Source: a bacterium UBA2219 (GTDB lineage: Bacteria; Desulfobacterota; Deferrimicrobia; Deferrimicrobiales; Deferrimicrobiaceae). From it: 35,978 nucleotides of DNA. The position numbers and the translations under genes are program-made. Below are positions 22,902-30,670 of the stretch, in pieces. The notes under the pieces were generated by a model. The model saw only the letters and a list, made by a program, of their open reading frames with translations. It had not been told where the DNA came from and did not search any database. Where the stretch lies: the NCBI GenBank assembly GCA_002327765.1, contig DCUH01000089.1:333-36310 (forward strand), given 5' to 3'. The number at the start of each line of letters is the position of its first letter. Position 1 is the stretch's first letter.

Positions 22902-24467
22902 ATGAACCGGACCCCCCTTCCCCGGCTCGCCGCCTTTTTTTCCCTCGCCCTGCTCGCGGCGTGCTCGCAGAGGCTTCCGATCGACGAGGGGCGGCTCGTG
23001 ATCGCCCTCCCGGGAACGCCGGTCTCCCTCGACCCGCGGCTGGCCACCGACGCCTACGGCGAGCAGATCCTCCAGATGACGCACGCCGCGCTCCTGCGGC
23101 TGGACGCCGCCGGAAACCCCGTCCCCGACCTCGCGTCCGGCTGGGAGTCGCCCGACCCGCTGAAGTACGTCTTCACGCTCCGTTCCGGGGCCCGTTTCCA
23201 CGACGGGCGGCCGCTCACGTCGGCGGACGTGAAGTTCACGTTCGACTGGGTCCTCGATCCGGCCAACCGGTCGCCCCACCGGGCGATGTACCGGCACGTG
23301 CGGTCGATCGATGCGCCCGACGCGCGGACCGTCGTCTTCCGCCTCTCGGAGCCGTTCGCCCCCTTCCTGTCCACGATGGTGCGCGGGATCGTCCCGGCGG
23401 GAAGCCGGGCCGGCGGGTACGCGCCGCCCGCGGGCGCGGGGCCGTACCGCATCGACGACGTTTCGCCCGACGGCGCGGCCGAGCTGTCCGCGTTCGACGG
23501 CTGCCTCGACGGGCCGCCCGCGATCCGCCGCGTCACCGTGAAGTTCATCCCCGACAGCAACGTCCGCTTCCTCGAGCTGAGAATGGGCAGCGTCAATTTC
23601 GCGCTGAATGGCGTGGACCCCGACATGCTGGCCGCGGCGGAGAAGACCGGGCGACTCGCCGTCGAGGAGGCCGCCGGCGGCAACGTGTCGTACCTCGGCT
23701 TCAACCTGCGCGACCGGGCGCTCTCCGACCCGCGGGTGCGCCGGGCGATCGCGCTGGCGATCGACCGCGACGCCATCGTCCGGACGATCTGGGAGGAGCG
23801 CGCCGACGTCGTCGACACGATCCTCCCCGCCGGCTCCTGGGCGCGCGACCCGGACCTCCCCAAGGTCCTGCCGGACCCGTTCCGGGCGCGACGCCTCCTC
23901 GACGAGGCCGGCTACCGCGACCCCGACGGCGGCGGCCCCCTCCCCCGCCTCCGGCTGACGTACAAGACCTCGCAGAACGAGGTGCGCCGCCGCGTCGCCA
24001 CGGTCGTCCAGGAACAGCTCCGCCAGGTCGGGATCCTGGTGGAGATCCAGTCGCTCGAATGGGGGACCTTCTTCTCCGACGTGAAGAAGGGGAACTTCCA
24101 GCTCTACGGCTTGACGTGGGTGGGGATCTCCGACCCGGACATCTATTTCCACGCCTTCCACTCCGCGAGCGCCCCGCCCGACGGCGCCAACCGCGGCGGC
24201 TACGCGAACGCGCGGGTCGACCGGCTGACGGAGGCCGCCCGGCGCGAGCCGTCCCGGGAAAAGCGCCGGGAGATGTACCGCGAGGTGCAACGAATCCTCG
24301 CGCGGGAGCTTCCCGTCTTCCCGCTGTGGGCGGGGAGGAACCTCCTCGTCCGCGACCGCCGGCTCCGGGGGTTCGAGCTCACACCCGACGAGAGCTACCA
24401 CGCGGTGCGCGACCTGCGCATCGACCCGCCCGCGGCCGGCCCGGCCCCCGCGGGGACGCCCCGTTGA
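22902..24467 (+). CDS. Peptide ABC transporter substrate-binding lipoprotein (family 5)
   Basis: 521 residues. Lipoprotein signal LALLAACSQRLP with the lipobox Cys near residue 21. Seen: the family-5 opening LVIALPGTPVSLDPRLATDA, YGEQILQMTHAALLRLDAAG, LKYVFTLRSGARFHDGRPLT with SADVKFTFDW, and ALAIDRDAIVRTIWEER. This is the DppA/OppA-type periplasmic receptor that captures peptides or related ligands for the permeases that follow. It starts at a leaderless ATG at 22902, and its stop overlaps the first permease (TTGA). Ligand is not predictable from sequence. Confidence 0.93.
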   Translation: MNRTPLPRLAAFFSLALLAACSQRLPIDEGRLVIALPGTPVSLDPRLATDAYGEQILQMTHAALLRLDAAGNPVPDLASGWESPDPLKYVFTLRSGARFHDGRPLTSADVKFTFDWVLDPANRSPHRAMYRHVRSIDAPDARTVVFRLSEPFAPFLSTMVRGIVPAGSRAGGYAPPAGAGPYRIDDVSPDGAAELSAFDGCLDGPPAIRRVTVKFIPDSNVRFLELRMGSVNFALNGVDPDMLAAAEKTGRLAVEEAAGGNVSYLGFNLRDRALSDPRVRRAIALAIDRDAIVRTIWEERADVVDTILPAGSWARDPDLPKVLPDPFRARRLLDEAGYRDPDGGGPLPRLRLTYKTSQNEVRRRVATVVQEQLRQVGILVEIQSLEWGTFFSDVKKGNFQLYGLTWVGISDPDIYFHAFHSASAPPDGANRGGYANARVDRLTEAARREPSREKRREMYREVQRILARELPVFPLWAGRNLLVRDRRLRGFELTPDESYHAVRDLRIDPPAAGPAPAGTPR

Positions 24468-25384
24468 GCGGCTACTTCCGGCGCCGCCTGCTCCACGCCG
24501 TCCCGGTGGCGTTCGGCGTCGTCACGGTCGTCTTCTTCCTCCTGCACCTGATGCCCGGCGACCCGGTCGAGATCATGCTGGGGGAAAGCGCCGTCCCGGC
24601 CCTCAAAGACGAGCTGCGCCGGGAGCTGCACCTCGACCGGCCGGTCCTCGTCCAGTACGGGGAGTTCCTCGCGGGGCTTCCGCGCGGCGACCTGGGCACG
24701 TCGTTCCGCAGCCGCGAGCCGGTCGCGCGGGAGATCGCGCGCCGCTTCCCCGCCACGCTGCTGCTCGCGTCGACGTCGATCGTCGTGGCGCTCCTGGTCG
24801 CGCTGCCGCTGGGGGTCCTCTCGGCGACGCGGCGGGGGACGGCGGTGGACTACGCCTCCGGCTTCGCCGCGATGGTGTCGCTGGCGATCCCCAACTTCCT
24901 GCTCGGGCCGCTGCTCGTCCTCGTCTTCTCCATCCAGCTCGGCGTCCTGCCGGTATCCGGCTACGGAACCGCGCGCCACCTCGTGCTGCCCGCGCTGACG
25001 CTGGGCACCGGGATGGCCGCCCTGCTGACCCGGATGGTCCGCGCGACCCTCCTCGAGGAGCTCGGGAAGGAGTACGTCACGGCCGCGACGGCGCGCGGGC
25101 TGTCGCGCCGGGCCGCCGTCGCACTGCACGCGCTGCGCAACGCGCTCGTCCCCGTGGCCACGGTGCTGGGGCTGTCGTTCGGCGCGGTGCTGGCGGGAAG
25201 CGTCATCGCGGAGACGATCTTCGCGTGGCCGGGGATCGGCCGCCTGCTGATCCAGGCGATCGACGCGCGCGACTACCCGCTGGTCCAGGGGTGCGTCCTC
25301 GTCATCGCCCTGTGCACGGTCCTGGTGAACCTTCTGACCGACCTGCTCTGCGCGCGCCTCGACCCGAGGATCCGCTATGGATGA
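24464..25384 (+). CDS. DppB-type ABC permease
   Basis: 306 residues, six predicted membrane helices. Seen: FRRRLLHAVPVAFGVVTVVF (helix 1), the periplasmic segment PGDPVEIMLGE and the ABC-loop (EAA-type) region EYVTAATARGLSRRAAVALH. It forms the inner-membrane channel with the next gene. The TTG start at 24464 overlaps the binding-protein stop; GGGGA lies seven bases upstream and no better start precedes helix 1. Confidence 0.93.
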   Translation: MSGYFRRRLLHAVPVAFGVVTVVFFLLHLMPGDPVEIMLGESAVPALKDELRRELHLDRPVLVQYGEFLAGLPRGDLGTSFRSREPVAREIARRFPATLLLASTSIVVALLVALPLGVLSATRRGTAVDYASGFAAMVSLAIPNFLLGPLLVLVFSIQLGVLPVSGYGTARHLVLPALTLGTGMAALLTRMVRATLLEELGKEYVTAATARGLSRRAAVALHALRNALVPVATVLGLSFGAVLAGSVIAETIFAWPGIGRLLIQAIDARDYPLVQGCVLVIALCTVLVNLLTDLLCARLDPRIRYG

Positions 25385-26219
25385 CTCGCCGCGCCTCCTC
25401 GCGCTGCTTCGGCGGACCGCCCGGCACCGGGGCGCCGCGATCGGCATGTTCCTGATCGCCGCACTGGTCCTGGCCGCGCTCCTCGCCCCCTTCCTTTCGC
25501 CGTACGACCCGTACGCGCAGTCGCTCGACGAGGGGCTCTCGGGGCCGACCGCCGCCCACTGGTTCGGGCAGGACAAGTTCGGCCGCGACGTCTTCTCGCG
25601 GCTCGTCCACGGCGCCCGGCTGTCGCTCGCCGTCGGGATCGGGACGGTGGCCATCTCCCTGCTGATCGGGCTTGCCGCGGGCTCGATGGCGGGGTTCCTC
25701 GGGGGGTGGGCCGACCGCGTCTTCACGGGCGCGTGCGACGTGCTGCTGGCCTTCCCCGGCATCCTGCTCGCCATCGGGATCGCCGCGGTGCGCGGCCCCT
25801 CCTTCGGCAACGTCCTCTTCGCGCTGTCGGTCCTCGGGTGGGTCGGCTACGCCCGCGTGATCCGTGCGCAGGTCCTCAAAGTGAAGGCGATGGAGTTCGT
25901 CGAGTCGGCGCGAGCCATCGGCGCCCCGCCGTCGCGGATGCTCCTGGCCCACATCCTTCCCAACGCCCTCTCCCCCATCCTCGTCGAGGCGACCTTCGGC
26001 ATCGCGCGCGCCATCGTGGCCGAGGCGGGGCTGTCGTTCCTGGGGCTGGGCGTGGCGCCGCCCGCGGCCTCCTGGGGCTCGATGATCGGCGACGGGCGGC
26101 ACTTCCTCTTCGTCGCCCCCCACCTGGTCACGGCGCCGGGGGCGGCGATCCTGCTGACCGTGATGGCCTTCAATTTCGTGGGGGACGGCCTGCGCGACGC
26201 GCTGGACACGAGAAGCTGA
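25377..26219 (+). CDS. DppC-type ABC permease
   Basis: 280 residues with an N-terminal helix (AIGMFLIAALVLAALLAPFL), the periplasmic segment FGQDKFGRDVFSRLVHGARL typical of DppC/OppC, and the coupling loop EFVESARAIGAPPSRMLLAH. Starts inside the previous gene with an 8-base overlap. No DppD/DppF ATPase follows; the next gene is on the other strand, so an ATPase must come from elsewhere. Confidence 0.93.
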   Translation: MDDSPRLLALLRRTARHRGAAIGMFLIAALVLAALLAPFLSPYDPYAQSLDEGLSGPTAAHWFGQDKFGRDVFSRLVHGARLSLAVGIGTVAISLLIGLAAGSMAGFLGGWADRVFTGACDVLLAFPGILLAIGIAAVRGPSFGNVLFALSVLGWVGYARVIRAQVLKVKAMEFVESARAIGAPPSRMLLAHILPNALSPILVEATFGIARAIVAEAGLSFLGLGVAPPAASWGSMIGDGRHFLFVAPHLVTAPGAAILLTVMAFNFVGDGLRDALDTRS

Positions 26220-26249
26220 ACCCGCCCCGCGCCGCGCGCCCGGGAGGCG

Positions 26250-29200
26250 CTAGCCGGGCTTCTTGAGGGGGAACACGCGGGTCGTGCCGGGCGCGAACTC
26301 GAGGATCTCGTCCCGGACGCAGAGGGTGACCGGGGCCGCCGCGCCGTCGCGCCCGCGGACCGTGAGCGTGTCGTGCGTGACCCGCAGGTCGATCGAAAGG
26401 CCCCGGTACCGGATCCGCATGTCGAGGCGCTCCAGTTCCTCGGGCAGCCCCGGGTTGATCCGCAGGAAGTCCTCCCGCATCTCGATCCCCGTCGACACAC
26501 GCTCCACCAGGTCGACCGTCCCGGCCATCGCCCCGAGGTGGACACCCTCCGCGGCGGTGCCCTGCTGGATGTCGGCCACGTCGCTCTGCAGCGCCTCCGC
26601 GAAGAAGCGCATCGACCGCTCCCGGTCCGAGCGCGCCAGGACCCAGGATTCCACCACGCGGGACAGCGTGGAGCCGTGGGAAGAGCGCTCCGAGTAGTAG
26701 GCGACGTTGCGCGGGATGGTCTCGTATCCGAACGGGTATCCCAGGCGGCCGAACAGCTCCCCCAGTTCCTCGGAGGAGAACAGGTAGAACAGCATCAGCA
26801 CGTCGGCCTGCTTGGAGAGCTTGTAGCGGTCGGCGGTGTCGCCCTCCGCCTCGAGGATGAGGTCGAGGCGCTGGATGTTGCCGTACCGGGCCCGATACCC
26901 CTCCCAGTCGAACTCCTCCAGCCGGTCGTACCCCTCGAACTGCAGGATCAGCCCGTCGTCCGCGACCGGCACGAACATCCTGCGGCTGATGTCCTCCCAG
27001 CGGGCGACCTCCTCCGCCGTCAGCCCCAGCCGCATCGAGAGCTCCATGCGGTTCATGTCGGGCAGCAGCTTCAGCACCTCCAGCGCGCGGCACAGCACCC
27101 AGACGGCCATGACGTTGGTGTAGGCGTTGTTGTCGAGGCCGGGGGCCGGCGCGTCCGGGTAGCCCTCGTGGAACTCGTCGGGGCCCATCACGCCGGGGAT
27201 CCCGTACCTTCTCCGTCCCTCGTCGAAGACCGCCATGCTCGACCAGAAGCGCGCGATGTCGAGGATCATCTCGGCGCCGTAGTAGAGCAGGAACTGGGCG
27301 TCCCGCGTGGCCTGGTAATACTGCCAGACGTTGAACGCGACGGCGCTCCCCACGTGACGCTGCAGGTACGAGTTGTCCCTCACCCACCTCCGGGAGCGCG
27401 GGTTCAGGTTGTACTCCTGGGTCTCCTCCTGCCCGTCGCTCCCGCTCTGCCACGGGAACATCGCCCCCTCGCGCCCCGCGGCCCGGGCCGCCGCGCGCGC
27501 CTCGGGGAGGCGCCGGTGGCGGTACATCAGGAGCGCCCGGGCGATCTCGGGCATCCGGTGGTTGAAGAACGGGAAGATGAACAGCTCGTCCCAGAAGATG
27601 TGCCCCTGGTAGGCCTCGCCCGTCCAGCCCCGCGCGGGGACGCCGATGTCGAGGCCGATAGAGTTGGGCGAGACCGCCTGCAGCAGGTGGAACATGTTGA
27701 GCCGCAGCAGCATGGGGACGTTCAGCTTGAAGCCGGCGCCCGCCGGCCGCAGGTGCACGTCGAAGCGGCGCCACAGGTGCTTCCACGCCAGCGCGTGCTC
27801 CGCCAGCAGCTCCTCGAAGCCGCCCGCCCGGACGATCGCCTTGCGCGCCGCCAGCCCGCACTCCGATACGGCCTGGTCGCGCGAGGTGTACAGGGAGGCC
27901 ACCTTCTCCACCACCAGCGTCTGCCCTTCGCCGACCGGGGTCTTCATCTCCAGCGCGACGTATCCCGGCTCCTCGACGACCCGGCGGCGGACGTCGACGA
28001 ACTTCCCGTCGAGGTACGCCCGGGTCCGCGCCGCCTGCCCCACGCGGAGGTTCGACTGGGAGGTGCGCACCTCGAGGAAGATCCCGTCCCCGCCGACCGT
28101 CTCGGTCCCCAGAGGGACGAGGTGCCGGCTGTTGAACTCGCGGTAGAGCCGGGCGCCGGCGTTGACGACGCGCCCGTCGATCGCCGAGCGGACGGTCACG
28201 TTCCCCGACCAGTTCTCCGCCGTCAGCGACAGCTCGAGGGCGGCCAGATGCTTGTCGCTCATCGACACCAGGCGGCGCTCCGCAAGCCGGCTGCGCCTCC
28301 CCTTCCCGTCCTCGAAGCGCACGGTCCTCAGCAGGAGGCCGCGGGAGAGGTCGATTTCCTGCCGGTACGAGAGGATCGCGACCGCCCTCGTGTCGAACCA
28401 GTCCTGGCCGGCGATGCGGAAATTCAGCGCGAGCCAGTTCGGGAAATTGACGAGGTCCTCGTTCTCGCCCGTCCTGCCGAGGATGTCGGTCCGGAGCCGG
28501 TTGTAGCCGCCGGCGACGTAGGTCCCCGGGTAGTGGACGTCGTCCGCCACCGCCCAGGGCGCCGCGCCGCGCGTCGCGAAATAGCCGTTCCCCAGGGTGC
28601 AGAGCGATTCGCGGACCCCCTCGTTCCCCGGGTCGAAATCCTCGTACACCAGCGACCACGCGGACGGGGGCTCCACGGCCACCTGGATCTGTGCGAGAGA
28701 GGTCACCACGACGTCGGCGCCGGCGTCGCGCAGCTCCTGGGAGCGCCCGTAGCGGTCGACGCCGACCACGAGGCCGAAATGCCCGGTGCGCCCCGCCTCG
28801 ACGCCCGCGATCGCGTCCTCCAGGACGACCGCGCGGGATGGGTCGGCCCCGAGGCGCCGCGCCGCCTCCAGGAAGGCGTCGGGGGCCGGCTTGCCCATCA
28901 TCCCGAGCCGGAGGATGTCGTTGCCGTCCACCCGCGCCTCGAACATCCCCGCGATGCCCGCGGCCTCCAGCACCTCCGCGCAGTTCCTGCTGGAGGAAAC
29001 CACCGCGGTCCGGATCTCCAGCGCCCGCAGCGTCCGCACCAGCGCGATCGACTCCTCGTACCGCTCGGGCGGCTTCCGCTTCATCTCCTCCATGAAGAAG
29101 CCGTCCTTTCGGCCGCCCAGCCCGTGCACGGTGAGCGCGTCGGGACCGTCCCCGGGGGAGCCCATGGGCAGCGGGATCCCGCGGGCTTCGAGGAAGGCCG

Positions 29201-29435
29201 CCACCCCCTCGTGGCGCGGCCGGCCGTCGACGTACAGCCGGTAGTCGGACTCGATGTCGAAGGGGACGAACAGCTCGCCGGCCTCCGCCGCGCGCCGCTC
29301 CAGGAACGCGTCGAACATCCTCTTCCAGGCGGCGGCGTGGACCTCGGCCGTCTTCGTGAGGACGCCGTCGAGGTCGAACAGGAAGGCGTCGTAGTCCCTC
29401 GGGGATAGCGTGATCAGCGGATTCGCGGCGGCCAT
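26250..29435 (-). CDS. Fused beta-phosphoglucomutase-like HAD and GH65 phosphorylase
   Basis: 1061 residues. N-terminal HAD domain (about 10-245): nucleophile motif FDLDGVLTKTAEVHAAAW with Asp 21 and 23, cap-type helices, and the loop VLEDAIAGVEAGRTGHFGLV, typical of beta-phosphoglucomutase-family HADs. Then a GH65 enzyme (about 265-1061): NGYFATRGA, and MGPDEFHEGYPDAP containing the general-acid Glu near residue 753. GH65 phosphorylases release beta-glucose 1-phosphate from trehalose, maltose or kojibiose, which beta-phosphoglucomutase turns into glucose 6-phosphate, so the fusion would couple two successive steps. The disaccharide is not predictable. ATG at 29435 is seven bases after GATAAT, with no ribosome site. 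Confidence 0.93.
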   Translation of the reverse strand: MAAANPLITLSPRDYDAFLFDLDGVLTKTAEVHAAAWKRMFDAFLERRAAEAGELFVPFDIESDYRLYVDGRPRHEGVAAFLEARGIPLPMGSPGDGPDALTVHGLGGRKDGFFMEEMKRKPPERYEESIALVRTLRALEIRTAVVSSSRNCAEVLEAAGIAGMFEARVDGNDILRLGMMGKPAPDAFLEAARRLGADPSRAVVLEDAIAGVEAGRTGHFGLVVGVDRYGRSQELRDAGADVVVTSLAQIQVAVEPPSAWSLVYEDFDPGNEGVRESLCTLGNGYFATRGAAPWAVADDVHYPGTYVAGGYNRLRTDILGRTGENEDLVNFPNWLALNFRIAGQDWFDTRAVAILSYRQEIDLSRGLLLRTVRFEDGKGRRSRLAERRLVSMSDKHLAALELSLTAENWSGNVTVRSAIDGRVVNAGARLYREFNSRHLVPLGTETVGGDGIFLEVRTSQSNLRVGQAARTRAYLDGKFVDVRRRVVEEPGYVALEMKTPVGEGQTLVVEKVASLYTSRDQAVSECGLAARKAIVRAGGFEELLAEHALAWKHLWRRFDVHLRPAGAGFKLNVPMLLRLNMFHLLQAVSPNSIGLDIGVPARGWTGEAYQGHIFWDELFIFPFFNHRMPEIARALLMYRHRRLPEARAAARAAGREGAMFPWQSGSDGQEETQEYNLNPRSRRWVRDNSYLQRHVGSAVAFNVWQYYQATRDAQFLLYYGAEMILDIARFWSSMAVFDEGRRRYGIPGVMGPDEFHEGYPDAPAPGLDNNAYTNVMAVWVLCRALEVLKLLPDMNRMELSMRLGLTAEEVARWEDISRRMFVPVADDGLILQFEGYDRLEEFDWEGYRARYGNIQRLDLILEAEGDTADRYKLSKQADVLMLFYLFSSEELGELFGRLGYPFGYETIPRNVAYYSERSSHGSTLSRVVESWVLARSDRERSMRFFAEALQSDVADIQQGTAAEGVHLGAMAGTVDLVERVSTGIEMREDFLRINPGLPEELERLDMRIRYRGLSIDLRVTHDTLTVRGRDGAAAPVTLCVRDEILEFAPGTTRVFPLKKPG

Positions 29436-29441
29436 CCGGAT

Positions 29442-29470
29442 ATTATCCCCCGGCCACTCTGCGATTCCAA
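29442..29470 (-). promoter_or_regulatory. Promoter of the HAD-GH65 gene
   Basis: Minus-strand TTGGAA (29465-29470), exactly 17 bases, then GATAAT (29442-29447). The predicted start coincides with the ATG at 29435, a leaderless transcript. Confidence 0.65.
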
Positions 29471-29512
29471 ACGGTTCTCGCCCCCAATCGCCCGCGGGCG
29501 CCGCCCGATGCG

Positions 29513-29521
29513 TGGTACAGT
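29513..29521 (+). promoter_or_regulatory. Extended -10 of nagZ
   Basis: TGGTACAGT ends seven bases before the ATG at 29528. No ribosome site or -35 is evident. Confidence 0.5.
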
Positions 29522-29527
29522 TTCCTC

Positions 29528-30670
29528 ATGATCGCCGGAAAGGACACTTTCGCGTCGCCGCTGTGGGTCGGCTTCGAGGGGAAGTCGCTGCCGCCCGACC
29601 TGGCCGTGGGACTCGCGAAAGGGTCGGTGGGCGGCGTCGTCCTGTTCGCCCGCAACATCGACTCCCCCGCGCAGGTGCGCGCGCTGTGCCGCGAGATCCG
29701 ATCGGCGGCCGGGCGCGGAAACCCGCTCCCGCTGGTCGCGGTCGACCAGGAAGGCGGGCGCGTCGCACGGTTCCGCAATCCCCCGTACTCGGAGTTCCCG
29801 CCCGCCCGCGCCTGCTCCCTGTTCGGCACCCGCAGCGAGGGGATCGCGGAAGCCCTCGGGGAGGCGATCGGGGCGGAGCTGCGCGCGGTCGGCGTCGACG
29901 TCGACTTCGCGCCCGTACTCGACGCGGACACGAACCTGGTCAACCCGGTGATCGGCGACCGGGCCTTCTCCCCCGACCCGGCCGAGGCGGGGCGCCTGGG
30001 CACGGCGTTCGCCATGGGGCTTTTGTCGCGCGGGGTGCTCCCCGTCGGGAAGCATTTCCCCGGCCACGGCGACACCTCCGCGGACTCCCACGAGGAGCTG
30101 CCCGTCGTGACGGCGGACCGGGAGACGCTCGTCGCGCGCGAGCTGGTCCCTTTCCGAAGGGCGATCCGCGCCGGGATCCCGGGGCTGATGACCGCCCACG
30201 TCGTCTACCCGGCGCTCGACCCGTCGCAGCTCCCCGCCACGCTTTCCGGGGAGATCCTTGAAGGTCTGCTGCGGGAAAGACTGCGGTTCCGGGGGACGGT
30301 CTTCTCGGACGCGCTGGAGATGAAGGCGATCTCTTCTCTGCGCGGCATGGGCGAGGCGTCGGTCATGGCGGTCTGCGCGGGGTGCGACGTCGCGCTGGTG
30401 TGCCGCGGGGAGGAGCTCCAGGCGGAGGCGATCGGGCGGATCGAGCGGGAAGCGCGGGACGACGCTATGTTCCGCCGTCGTCTGGCGACAGCGGCCCGCC
30501 GGTCGGATCGGCTTCGGGCGTGGGCGGCGTCGGGAGAGCGTCGCCGGCCGAACCCGCGGGCGCCGGGGTCGGCCCGGCATCGGGAGCTTTCGGCGCTTCT
30601 GTGGGAGCGCTGGGCAGGTACCGGGCGTACATCGCCGGGCGATGGATCCGGTAATATTGGAGAAGGTTGA
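29528..30670 (+). CDS. nagZ: Beta-N-acetylhexosaminidase NagZ (GH3)
   Basis: 380 residues. Removes GlcNAc from anhydro-muropeptides in peptidoglycan recycling. Seen: VDQEGGRVARFRNPP, the KHFPGHGDTSADSHEELPV loop near residue 175 carrying the His/Asp dyad of GH3, and the nucleophile Asp in FSDALEMKAI near residue 260. The length is about 40 residues more than the E. coli enzyme; the extra C terminus (from about residue 313 on, RRSDRLRAWAASGERR) is Arg/Ser-rich and lies entirely over the end of the opposite-strand lytic transglycosylase. Start is a leaderless ATG. Confidence 0.9.
   Translation: MIAGKDTFASPLWVGFEGKSLPPDLAVGLAKGSVGGVVLFARNIDSPAQVRALCREIRSAAGRGNPLPLVAVDQEGGRVARFRNPPYSEFPPARACSLFGTRSEGIAEALGEAIGAELRAVGVDVDFAPVLDADTNLVNPVIGDRAFSPDPAEAGRLGTAFAMGLLSRGVLPVGKHFPGHGDTSADSHEELPVVTADRETLVARELVPFRRAIRAGIPGLMTAHVVYPALDPSQLPATLSGEILEGLLRERLRFRGTVFSDALEMKAISSLRGMGEASVMAVCAGCDVALVCRGEELQAEAIGRIEREARDDAMFRRRLATAARRSDRLRAWAASGERRRPNPRAPGSARHRELSALLWERWAGTGRTSPGDGSGNIGEG

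Noticed and set aside
26238..26260. GCCCGG/CCGGGC hairpin between the convergent permease and GH65 genes as a terminator
   Set aside because: The stem is only six bases and the following tail (TTCTTG) is poor in T.
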